Shown here in pieces: positions 10,647 through 21,306 of a DNA stretch of 64,000 nt. Position 1 is the first letter of the stretch; every line of letters starts with the position of its first letter. The position numbers and the translations under genes were made by a program. Under the pieces are notes generated by a model that saw nothing but the letters and a program-made list of their open reading frames with translations, searched no databases and was not told the DNA's origin. Where the stretch lies: contig JALQPE010002009.1 of the NCBI GenBank assembly GCA_030407315.1, positions 1-64,000 of the forward strand, read 5' to 3'. Origin of the DNA: Asparagopsis taxiformis. Lineage: Eukaryota; Rhodophyta; Florideophyceae; Bonnemaisoniales; Bonnemaisoniaceae.

Positions 10647-13010
10647 CTAGTAGCGACGAGAACGCTTGCCCGCAGGGTCATACGGACCAGGGCCTTCGCC
10701 GCGGCTATCGTGGCTGCGGCTGCGAGTGGGCTGAACGAAGCCCGGCGCGTACGGATCGACGGTCTGCGTGACCACGGGGGCTCGCTCGCGACGAGACGCG
10801 GGATCCCTAGCGTAAGGATCCGCAGTCCCGTGACTGCGCGTATCCGAAGGGCGCGCCGGAGCGGGGTCGCGTGGCAGGTACGCCGCTGCGTGACCATACC
10901 CGACGGGGTCGCCGAAGCCGCCGCCACTCGCGTAACCGTACGGTTCATTACGAACGCCAACGGGCGGCGCGTAACTACGAGTCGCCGCGGCGAGACGCTC
11001 CGAAATCGCGCGTTCCGTTGCCAAGCGGGCAGTCAGGTCCAACGTCTGGGCCCTGAACTCTTCGGCTGCGCGAGCCACGGACGAGATGAGGGAACGGATA
11101 ACCCAGCCGTCCGCACGAGGCGGAGCGGACATCGACGTACCGAGAAGCCGACGGGCATCCTCATCGGAGACGCGGTCGTCCAGGCTCACGAAGCGTGGCG
11201 CGCGTTCGGCCGGCGTGGCCACATTCGGACGACCGACTGGGCAACGTTGCCCCTTCCGTAGCCTCGCGTGGCACGACCTCTCGAGGATCCGGCGCACGCG
11301 GCGCTTCGTTTTGATGGCCACGACGGCCAGAACGCGTCCCTCGGGGGCGCTCGTTGCCCCCGAGGCCGCCGAAATAACCGGCACGATTGCCACGACGGCG
11401 TTCGGAACGGGAAGCGACCCGCGGCACGTAAGCCCCATCGCTACGAACGGAGACGAACTCCTGGTTATCGCCGCTTGCGTAATCGGGACGTATAACCCGA
11501 TACTCCGGCCCCAACGCAAGGGCGCCGCGAACCTCAGCCAACGCGCTGGTACGGAGACAACGTGTCGGAACCGTCCACCGGGATTGCACGAAGCATCTCG
11601 TAATCGGCCAGGAAGTCCAACGTGGACTCCGGCAGTAGGCACGCGCGCCCGAACACACGACGTTCCACGAAAGCGAGCACGCGAGCATCGCTGCGTGTTC
11701 GATGTCCACGGCCATAGGAAACGTTCCTTCACGGGGGCAGGCGCGTCCTTCACGGCATCGGTGAAAAATGTACCACGCGTGGTAATAACGTGGACGACCC
11801 ACGGGGGTACGGAAACTCCTCGACTACTTCCGGCAACGGCGGGAAGTAGAGCTCGCTCGGGACGACCCACGGAGCTGACGCGTGCGACACACGAAGTCGT
11901 CCGCGTTCACGTGGCGGAGAGCGAAGTGGTCATCGTACGACACGACGCTTTTGGAGATGACGCTCAACGAAAGAGCAGTCTTCCATTCGGCACGTTGCCT
12001 TTCGGAAAGTGTCCGCGGACATACGAATACGGACGACACCGAGATGAACGGCGGTTCCTCGGGCGTCCCCTTCCATAAGTATGCGTCCATACGGTCGACG
12101 TAGATCGCGTCGTTGACGTCACGCAACCACGAGCGGTCGCAACGTATCGACGCCGGGATCTGGTAACGTTCCGATCCCGGCGGCCCGTTGGCGAAACGAC
12201 GCCCGGCTGCTCGCCCCCACGTATCTTCGGCGGAACGCATATAGTCGACGACCGCGCGGGCGTCCAGACGATCTCTGGCCAACGTGGCGAGATCGTCATC
12301 CGTGATACCACGCGGGGCAACGCAGCCCACGCGTGGGTCAGGACGCCTACGTTTAGCGCCGCACCGCCACGTGAGGCGGTGCCGACTGTCCCAACGGGGT
12401 CACCACCCTCCGGCGAGGGGTCCTGGCGAGGAGAACGCGGCGAGCCATCACGACGAGGCACGCCCGTGCGGGCCGCCGCCACAGCACGACGCGAACGAGC
12501 GGCCGCTGCCATCGCGGCTACACCCATCGAAGGGGCCGCGGCATCCGGAATGATGGGTGACGAATTCCCCGAGTCGGACGCCGTTGCGTCATCATCACGT
12601 GGGGCGACGGCCCTAGCAGCCTCGGCAGGCGTCACGGAAGCCACTAGGCGAGACGGAGCCATCGGGCGAGACGAAGAGGCGACGGCCTGCGAAGCAACGG
12701 CTTCTCCCGCCCTAACGGATGGGGCGGGCGCGACGGACGCTTCCGTCGCTGGCGGCGCACCGGCCCCGACGAGGGAGGGAGCGCCCTGCGAAGGGTTTCT
12801 CGCTCCACCTCCAGCAGAGCCGGCGGGCCGCGGGGTGTTAGCATCGGTACTGCGAGTCGTAACCATCGTGGTTACGCTGTACACGATAATTACGACGAGT
12901 GCAACGAGCACGACGACGAGAGCCACGCGGGCTAAACGGAACAAGAGAACGAAAGGAACGGAGGTAGTAGTACCCAGCGGGGGAAGAGGATAAGGGAGAA
13001 CGAAAGGCAA
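10647..13010 (-). CDS. antisense coding region of the chromovirus, unknown function (frame-broken)
   Basis: Three overlapping minus-strand frames look coding in turn. Frame 13010-about 12330 begins with about 19 hydrophobic residues (VALVVVLVALVVIIVYSV), then an Ala/Pro-rich segment. Frame 12330-11824 has a mixed, folded-protein composition (SERYQIPASIRCDRSWLRDVNDAIYV as two short runs). Frames ending at 11161 and 10647 carry FPMAVDIEHAAMLACSLS and an Arg/Tyr/Gly-rich tail. The 13010 frame opens with TTG; the first in-frame ATG is near 12870, after the hydrophobic run, so a membrane anchor is possible but not certain. It lies where env or accessory genes sit in other LTR elements, but on the opposite strand. 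I do not recognise the family. Confidence 0.5.
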
Positions 13011-13103
13011 CGGCCTGGATGACGATGGTGAGAGGAAGGGTGAGCGACGATCGCTATCACGTTAAGCCGCCGCTTAAATATCCTTCGGACGACCGTTGTC
13101 GAC

Positions 13104-13415
13104 ATGCCCGCTGGCAGATTCACGAAAGGCCGCGGCCTGCGCTCGTATCGCGCTGAATTGAAGCACACCCGCGTGGTGGAATTGGACACTGCATCCGTTG
13201 CAGGAAAACGCCTAAGCGAGGCATTGACGTACGACGCCAACGGGCGGGCCGCGATGATTACGAAAGAGCCGGAGCGCACGCGCGCGCTCCGCGCCGTGGC
13301 GATTCGATCAGCCAACCGGGCCATGTACGTTTCAACGAGATTTTTCGGGACAACTGCCACGTCCGCAGTTGTACCCGAAAAGGCGCCACGGCCCCGTGTC
13401 TCAGGCGCGTCCTGA
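13104..13415 (+). CDS. small ORF before the 3' LTR, unknown
   Basis: A 103-codon ORF starts with ATG 94 bp from the start side of the antisense region, so the two are divergently arranged. It ends just before the polypurine tract. The protein is basic (MPAGRFTKGRG..., KHTRVVELDTA) with no motif I recognise. It could be a small accessory protein or a chance ORF in GC-rich DNA. Confidence 0.3.
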   Translation: MPAGRFTKGRGLRSYRAELKHTRVVELDTASVAGKRLSEALTYDANGRAAMITKEPERTRALRAVAIRSANRAMYVSTRFFGTTATSAVVPEKAPRPRVSGAS

Positions 13416-13443
13416 CGGGCCTCGCGTGGCCGGGACGTCCACG

Positions 13444-13459
13444 TGTGGGGGTGGGGCTG
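13444..13459 (+). other. polypurine tract of the chromovirus
   Basis: A G-rich run (GTGTGGGGGTGGGG) ends immediately before the 3' LTR, the position from which plus-strand DNA synthesis is primed. Confidence 0.75.
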
Positions 13460-14115
13460 TGTAGTATACGTGGCAATTCCGAAATTGCAAATATTTACGT
13501 TTTTCCGCGGAATTCGAATTTCGCCGGATACGACCGGCGACAGCAATGAACGAACATTGCTGGCGCATGCGCGCGCGCAACCTGCACACGTGTGCAACGA
13601 ACGTATTGGCAACGGCCAACGGACCAACGGGTCCCTACGTGTGACCCACAAGGTCCCTTCCCATTCGGGGACGTTACGAGCAGTGTTTACACTGTAAAGC
13701 GATGCCATCGTGGCTATATAGGTATTGGCATCGTGCCGGGAGGGAAAGGGGACAAGACAACGATCGAGCAACGGCTCTAGTCTACGACTGACTTCTACGT
13801 TTACGTTTACGTTTTGCCTAACGAGGCCTCGTCTCCGTCGAGCTGCGTACTCCCTACCCATCGCCGCACGTAAGGCTGATTGCGTGTAGTGCCTCCGGGC
13901 TTGGTTGAGAGCGCCTCCGGTGACGTGCCACCTCGTTTACCGACGTAATCCTCACGTGGATTGTTGCGTCGTGACGCTCGTGTCTACTCGCTAACCTATC
14001 TCTACTTTCTACCTAACATACAGTCAAACACCAGCGGGTGGACTGCTCGTTTCGTTTCGTAAGGACAGCGTGTCCGTAGCTCGTACCAGCTATCTAGAAC
14101 TAACGTGGTTCCACA
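13460..14115 (+). repeat. 3' LTR of the chromovirus
   Basis: This 656-bp copy of 675-1328 differs at only a handful of sites. It is followed directly by the GTCTC duplication at 14116-14120. Confidence 0.95.
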
Positions 14116-14120
14116 GTCTC

Positions 14121-14640
14121 CAACGGTAGTGGAGACCTTCCCGCTTCTTTTAACGCCGCTAGGCGACCGGGAGGCCTTCCGGTCACCGGGACAAGGGTGC
14201 TGACTGGAGTGCTGTCGGTTGGCATCCCACCGGTCAACGAAGCCAACGCCCGCAGGCTTTTCAAACGGTCCCGACCGCTGCCGTCAGTGTGTTCATAGTT
14301 GCGGAATACGTCGTGTGAAAACCACGCGTGGAGGCGACCACAATCCCCGCGGGATCCATCGCGCTAAGTGCCTAGTTAACCCTTGGTGGGTTGAGGACGG
14401 CCACGGCCGATAGATCCCTCCGCAGGTTGATCCAGCCGTCCGGACCCCGCTCTACCACCCGCTACGGGTTGGGAGACAGGTGTCCGGGCTCCGAGGGATC
14501 GATCCACCCGACACAGCCCTCGGCTACTAGGATCGCACGAGGCGTCAGCCTCGTGGAATCGGCGCTCTCACTCGTGAGTTCGAAGCCTTATCACTATCCT
14601 CTAATCCCCTCGGAGGTATAATCCATTTATAAGGGCTAGG
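14121..14640 (+). repeat. probable right part of the interrupted older LTR
   Basis: If 85-674 is an LTR, this must be its continuation, because the chromovirus insertion splits it. The stretch is GC-rich with a TATA-like TATAATCCATTTATAAGG near 14615. It has no coding potential. The right end cannot be fixed without a second copy; composition changes sharply to C/A-rich DNA near 14640. Confidence 0.35.
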
Positions 14641-15530
14641 TCCTACCACTTGCGTGTAAAATCGCCACGTCACACACAACCCTCTCGTTCCAACACCACC
14701 TCGCGCCATCCCTCCGCCAAAAACGAAATTGGACAATCTATCTATCATTTCTCATGACACACACCCACCACCCTGCCTTACCACCCATACACCCGTCATT
14801 CCGATAACGATGTGAGTCAACATCCGACAGAACATACCTCCTGGATTCTGCCGCTAAACCCACACACCTCAAGCACGCCCCACCAGGAATGTCCTGCACT
14901 CACTCATCACTATCACCGCTGATGGAAGACCAGCAGCTATCACTCACCGAGACCTTGTTACAAGACCCGCCGTTCAACAACAACAGATTCCCACATAACG
15001 CAGTTGTCGTTCCAGAGCTAGAACACACCTACTGTCAGTCAGCCAAATCACTAAAAACCACGACGTTCTCTCCAAAGTACTTTGCCTACATCAAAAAACA
15101 ATCAGACCCCCTCGTAAACGAGATGTAATTATCTGCGGGAAACGCACAGAAAACAATCTCTACGCTGTAACCACCACCATCATCCTTTATCCCCAACCAC
15201 GCCGTCAAAAACCACACCGCATCAAGCCAATCATGCACAAGCTGCCCGAGCTTTGCAGCACAACCGCTCCCGCATTCTCCAAATCCAGAAACAAGTTCCT
15301 CTCCGCAGAGAAACAAAGACATCCTAATGGCCCCCAAAAAATCCATCGAAACCCCTGCAGCTCGACGCTCCAAAAAAAATTTCCCAGACGCCCCCGCGTA
15401 AGCCAGCGTCTGTGTTTTCGGAAGTGGGCGCGGACGTCCAGTCTCTCTAGTACGGGTCCTAGTCGGCCCCGAGATTTACTAGAACAATGAACGTCCGCGT
15501 CCAAAAAAAAAATAAAAATTTTTTGGATGC
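14641..15530. other. C-rich, G-poor intergenic DNA
   Basis: The plus strand is dominated by C, A and T with few G. ORFs are short and without motifs. An A-rich run with a GGACGTCC-bearing hairpin (about 15486-15540) leads into the minisatellite. Confidence 0.5.
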
Positions 15531-15922
15531 GGACGTCCACTTTCTCTAGTACATATGGCGGAATACTAGGGCCCGACATCCACTTTCTCTAGTACATATG
15601 GCGGAATACTAGGAACCGACATCCACTTTCTAGTACATATGGCGGAATACTAGGCCCGACATCCACTTTCTCTAGTACATATGGCGGAATACTAGGACCC
15701 GACATCCACTTTCTCTAGTACATATGGCGGAATACTAGGACCCGACATCCACTTTCTCTAGTACATATGGCGGAATACTAGGACCCGACATCCACTTTCT
15801 CTAGTACATATGGCGGAATACTAGGACCCGACATCCACTTTCTCTAGTACATATGGCGGAATACTAGGACCCGACATCCACTTTCTCTAGTACATATGGC
15901 GGAATACTAGGACCCGACATCC
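15531..15922. repeat. 43-bp minisatellite, 9 copies
   Basis: Nine near-identical units contain CTAGTACATATGGCGGAAT and CGACATCCACTTTCT. The third is short by one CT step and the early units differ at the AGGACC junction. The unit shares its ATCC/CTAGTA vocabulary with the dispersed repeat at 36235-36469, which suggests it grew from one copy of that repeat. Confidence 0.93.
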
Positions 15923-16479
15923 AGTATACAATATATCAGCGAAAACGGGAGGGAAGAAATTACAGCGGATGGTAAATTCAGGGCCCATATCGGACCGTAT
16001 TTTATTCTCTCATTTAGGAAACTGCTCGTATACAATACGTCTCTCTAGAATAGGGAATACATCTGGTCAGAATAGGAAATAAATACCCGGTTAGAATAGG
16101 AAATAAATACCCGGTTAGAATAGGAATACGTATCCAGCCAGAATACAAAATACCTGTCAGCATATCGTCGATCACCCATCTCCCTCACTATCGCGTTTCT
16201 CCCTACCATCCGAACGCCATGCACCACCATCCGCACATACTGCAAGAACCCTCACGACCTAGATTACAAAAATACGCTCCTTCCCAATACCATCCCCGCT
16301 TTCCTCGACACCCCCCAGCCCATTAAATCATCAAGACATCAAACACGAACATGGTCAGCAAATCTTACACCACTTGAAACGCACTCTCACTTCTATCGTA
16401 TGCCCCAAAATATACACATACCAGAAACACCTCACAGCTTCATTCCCCATCTTCCTACATCCCTTCTTCACTCTCCTTC

Positions 16480-17520
16480 AGTCCTGCCGTTCCTGCTTCA
16501 CCACTCCTGCATCACATACACAACATCAGAATCAACCACCACAGTCAGACTCAAAAGCAACGCTTACCACGACAGATATCCTAGAAACTCCCTTACTTAC
16601 CTCTCCGAGAGGATGACTGAATCATCCATCCTACACAAAATACAAACCATGATCCAAAAACCTTGCAATGAATAATCAAAGTCAGCAGTCCATATCTTCG
16701 CAAAACAAGTCTTGGTGCTCAGTAAAACTTACCTTCTGTCATCAACATTCCTGCATCATCTACACAACATCGGAATCAACCACAACAGTCAGACTCAAAA
16801 CCAACCTTCCATCACAGCATACTTTCAAAACTCGCACACTTACCTTCGCTCCACACAATACACACCATGACTCAATAGGCTTCCAATGAAAAATATCGCA
16901 TCAACGGAAATAGTCAGACTCAAAACCAACCTTCCCTCGCTGCTTACTTTCAAAACTCGCACACTTACTTACCTGTTCCATCCTGCACACAATAAAAACC
17001 ATAAATCACGTAATCGTGTAGCCAAGAAAAGTAGTCAGCATTCCGCATCTTCGCACAACCGGTCTGGGCGCCCAATGTGACTTACCTTCCGTCATCACTA
17101 TTCCTCCATCACCTACGCAACATCGGATTCAATCGCAACAGTCAGATTGAAAACCAACGTTTCCCTCGCTACATACCCTGAGAACTCGCAAATGTACCTC
17201 TCATCCATCCTACACACAATACAAACCATGATCCAAAAACCTTGCAATTAACAATAATCATAGTCAGCAGTCCATATCTTCGCAAAGCACATCTTGGCAC
17301 TCAATGAAACTTACCTTCCGTCATCAACATTCCTGCATCATCTACACAACATCGGAATCAACCACAACAGTCAGACTCAAATCAACCTTCCCTCACAGCA
17401 TACTTTCAAAACTTCACGTACCTCTCTTCCATCCTCCGCTCAATACACACCATCAGTCAACAGGCTTCCCATGAAAAAATCGCATCAACGGAAATAGTCA
17501 GACTCAAAACCCACGCTTCC
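16480..17520. repeat. degenerate satellite, unit about 240-350 bp
   Basis: The core ACAACATCGGAATCAACCAC recurs near 16520, 16762, 17109 and 17347, followed each time by AGTCAGACTCAAA and an AACCTTCC/TACTTTCAAAACT tail. Partial tails occur near 16911 and 17490. No gene is seen between the copies. Confidence 0.8.
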
Positions 17521-17558
17521 CTCAACGCATACCCTCGAGGGTAGAGGATGGAACGAAG

Positions 17559-17596
17559 GTACGTGCGCGAATCTTGATCAAGATTCGCGCACGTAC
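17559..17596. repeat. perfect 38-bp palindrome upstream of transposase 1
   Basis: Both 19-base arms match exactly around a TTGATCAA centre, with GTACGTGCGCGAATC as the outer part. It lies about 600 bp before the transposase at 18191. A longer perfect palindrome holds the same place before the transposase at 62921. Confidence 0.9.
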
Positions 17597-18190
17597 AAAG
17601 CAAAGTCGGTCAAAGAAGATCAGTCGGTGATGAGGGCGGAGTGGAGCCTGCGGCGTCGACCGGACAGCTTTCTGCGTCCGCTTAAGTCTTGCTGTGCATA
17701 CTCGAAATCATCGCCGGCAGTGAGATTGAGTATGGCCCAAGCCATGGTCTCTGATTCCCCGAACAAAGAGATCCGGATCGAGAACAACGAATATAACATA
17801 TAATCATATATATGAGAATCCATTTGCTTTCCTTACATGATCCGTGGCATATCCGCTGTAAAGCACATTCAGATTCCACGAAGTTTGGAAATAAAAAAGT
17901 TTATTATTACAAATGAATTAATTGAAAATTCATCTCCCAGGGCAGTCGTTCGTCCTTCCATGCACACGTTGCCAGCACGCAATGTGATGTAACAGTTGGA
18001 AATGATTGAACTCTCGGTTAAATTCCACCGTTGGGATGTCAGCTGGAGTGAGCACAAACTACTACCCAAAAAACTACGAACACGTTACATTCCAAGTCTC
18101 GAAAGCACCACAAAAATAAAATTGGTCGCATCTGGACGGCACAGTCTCCCCTGTTCAGCTCGCAATCCTCCCTTTTGCGTCAAACTCGAC

Positions 18191-21100
18191 ATGGAATGCA
18201 AGTATGAAGGGTGCTTCTACTACTGCGTAGATGCTTATGCGCTCGCGCTGCATGAGCGAACGTGTCGCTACCGTTTCAACCCCTCTCCCCAACATTTCAA
18301 CAACGCTCGTGTCCCTGCCGTCACCCATGAGCCTGCTCGAAACGGCGACCATGATTCCCCGCAACCCAGCTCCCCAGACCCAGAATCTGGTCGTGCTTCC
18401 TCCAGCGACTCACCCTGTGACGCTCCACTGCCACCAACCTCAACCCCCTCCCGCGCAGACCTCCTCGTGCAATCCCTCGCCGCCAGTCTCACAACCCTCG
18501 AGTACAAGGCCGCGCTGGCCGCGTGAGCGAAGTCATCACCATCCTACAACCCCGCATTCTCCCTAGAAAAGTTCAACAGCGCCGTTCGCACCGTAGAAGA
18601 ATGTCGCCACGTTACCGCTTCCATGGTCGAAACACATTTCCGCACCGAAGGTTACAAGAGCCACATCATTCCAGACAAAACTGGTAAGTACTCGGCACAG
18701 CTGTACCTCCGCGACCCAGTCGACATGCTCCGCAGGCAGTTAGCACTGGCTAACGACCAAAATACTCTCTTCCACCCCTCCCCACAGACCGCCCCAGACG
18801 GCACCGCAATTTTTTCTCATCCCCTACACACAGAATTCGCGAAAACGCTGCACCAGGTTACTAGACAGCGCGTGCAGCTCTCGGAAAATCCACAGGTCGT
18901 ATGGGCAGAGGAAACTGATCCCACACCTTCCTCCTTTGCCGGCCTCCTCCAAGTGTACTCCGACAAGAGCAGCACAAGCCTCAAGAGCTCCGCAATCGTC
19001 GCATACCCCATACACGTCACACTGCTCAACTTCTCCGCCCCCCTCCGTCGCCACTGCATCCGTACCGGCCTCACCATCGTCGGGTATCTTCCGTACATTG
19101 TTAACCCTTCGTCCAACGCCTTGTTCGGTGATGAAATGCCGACAACCTCTAGTTCTGCTAGTCGCGCTCGCAAAATTGATATTCTTCATAAAGCACTCGA
19201 AAAAGTGTTTTCGTCCCTATCCACCGCGTTCTCTTCCGGGTTCCCCTGCACAGACTCCACTGCAACTGCCCGCCAATGCTTTCCCATCCTAGCCAATTAT
19301 TGCTGCGACTTTCCAGAGGCCAAAGAGCTGTCATGCACTCGCAACAGCACTACCACCACACATCCCTGCCACCGCTGCTACATCCCCGCCACTCAACTTG
19401 AATCCACGCGCCACACCAGCCCCGCTCCCTCGATGATACACGCTCTGCACGCCAAGAGAGCGCTCAGGAGCATACAACTGCTCCGCTCGAAGCTCTCTCC
19501 CTCCTCGAACAACACTCTGTCCTCGAATCGACCGCTCTTTTACCCCACCAACAGTCCCCTAGACCCCTACAACATTTTCTCCTTCGAGCCTCTGCACAAT
19601 CTCCACCTCGGCATCTCAAAGCTCATCAAACAGTGCATTGTCCACCGCCTCAGCTCCCCAGACCTCACCACCACCACTGCCTCCCATTCCGGGACACCTC
19701 GCACCTTCAAGAAGGTGAAAAAATCCATCCTCGCCGGCTCAAACAGCATTCTGTCCGCTATCGAACGCGACTACTACATCACCGGTCTTCATGTCGACTT
19801 CTCCAAGGGTGAGAAGGGCACCAATTTGAACGGCCTCTTCACGGAGGACGGCATACGCGGCATGCTCGCAGCCAAAGACTATCACCATGTCGACATGGTG
19901 TTCCCTTTCATCGCAGCATTCATTGACACATGCTGTGACGAAGTAGAGACAGCCCCCCTCACTTCCATCTGCACGCAATACTCTGACCTCGTCGCATGGG
20001 TCATGAAACGCGGTCGCATCAAGCACTGGACTGCCGCCGAACTAGAAAGCCTCCAGAACTCCATTTCCTATTTCAAACAATCAATGCTCTCCACCCTCGG
20101 CCCATTCCACACCACAGGTCTCAAAACTTTCAAGTTCCATCTTCTAGACCATCTTCCCGGTGACTTGCAGAGATATGGCGCCCTGGAACACATTGATGCA
20201 GGCCCCTACGAACACTCGCATCTTCTGTTCAAACAGAGTTATAGGAAAACCTCTCGAAGGCGCTCCACAGCCATGGAAGAGACTATTCGCCACATGGAAT
20301 TCTCCTTGGCCACTCCAACTGGTCACACCCCATCGAACACATTGGGAAACGCACGCATGATATCGCCCACAGACGGTGCAGTACTCGTTCGCGACGGATT
20401 CACCGTTGCACTGCACGACTTTGCCTCCCTGCTGCCCGATGCAACCCTCCTCGTTGCAGATATCGACGGACAGCCCGATCCTGCCACTCTTTTGCCTCTG
20501 CACAACTCCTCGTTCCCGTCTGGCACCATAACGCTATTCCAGCAACTCGGTGACACAGCTGCACAAGCGTTCCTCACCCTCGCTAGACTGCGCGCCACGG
20601 CAGAAGGCCCTCCAATACATGACATGGACATTTCCGTCACCGTGGTAAAGTCCGCCTACGTCATGGGAGGGTACGTCCCAGATGCCGACGACTTTGACCC
20701 GCACAGTGGCATGCTTCGCCCCACAAACGTGTCGAGGCACAAGCAGCAGCGCGTCTTTGCAACTTCATCATTCGGCCCCGCAAAGAGATCGCAGTACTCC
20801 TTTGTCGTCATCTCCGGAACTGCCGATGACTACAGAACCATATGGGTAGGGCGCGTCCTGGCACTGGTACGCCTGCAGTCTCCAAACCTGTTTCAACCTG
20901 TAGAACTCGCTTTCGTTCAGTATATGACCTGCTTTGCCCCAAAAACCGCTGTGGAAAAATCACTTGGGTGCATTTGTTTAAAGTGGTCCACATGGGACCC
21001 GGACAACGGATCCGTTGACAGCAATGACACTGCATCCCACAGTGCAGGTGGTCCTTGGTTTGACCTCATTCCTGCATCTACTATATCTGGCACCGTGCAC

Positions 21101-21229
21101 ATCGTACGAAGTAACTTTCCAGTCAAGCCATTTACGAAACAAATGCACTGGTCGGACCACCGTTTCTATCTCAACCGCTTCTACACCAACACTGATTACC
21201 AGTTCACAGATGATAATGAAGAAGAATAA
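18191..21229 (+). CDS. CACTA/Plavaka-KDZ-type DDE transposase 1 (one in-frame stop)
   Basis: This is a large transposase that would cut and paste a DNA transposon. The frame from ATG 18191 begins with a zinc-finger-like CKYEGC...HERTC, then a Ser/Pro linker. It meets a TGA at 18524-18526 and continues in the same frame to TAA 21229. The main part (from 18623, 868 codons) has VYSDKSS, a GYLPYI strand, a DFPEA...CHRC zinc pair, FEPLHNLHLGISKLIKQ and EHSHLLFKQSYRKTSRR. These fit the order seen in Plavaka/KDZ and Tnp2 transposases. Catalytic acids cannot be assigned by eye. The gene is tail-to-tail with the coiled-coil gene, 77 bp apart. The TGA is most simply CGA changed to TGA, so this copy is probably inactive unless read through. 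Confidence 0.75.
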
Positions 21230-21306
21230 ATCTAAATCGCAGCACTCTATTGATAATGTACTACATGATAAGCCTTCTAGTCAACGTCACATTTACTGCA
21301 CTAATT

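Larger units (their letters stand above)
675..14115 (+). mobile_element. complete Ty3/gypsy chromovirus LTR retrotransposon
   Basis: The two LTRs (675-1328 and 13460-14115) begin TGTAGTATAC, end TTCCACA, differ at only a few positions and are bracketed by GTCTC. Inside, in order, are gag with a zinc knuckle, aspartic protease, reverse transcriptase with YLDD, RNase H, an HHCC/DDE integrase and a C-terminal chromodomain. This order and the chromodomain define chromoviruses. At 13.4 kb it is about twice the usual 5-7 kb. The excess is a 5-kb segment between integrase and 3' LTR with a duplicated block and an antisense coding region. Several single-base frame breaks contrast with the near-identical LTRs. 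Composition is distinct from the rest of the window, with very frequent ACG/CGT. Confidence 0.95.

Noticed and set aside
14400..14450. TCCCTCCGCAGGTTGATCC resembles the reverse complement of the 3' end of small-subunit rRNA
   Set aside because: Only about 10-14 bases agree and neighbouring conserved rRNA sequence is absent.
14555..14590. CGGCGCTCTCAC and GTTCGAAGCC resemble tRNA-Glu pieces
   Set aside because: The spacing and stems do not form a tRNA; probably chance.
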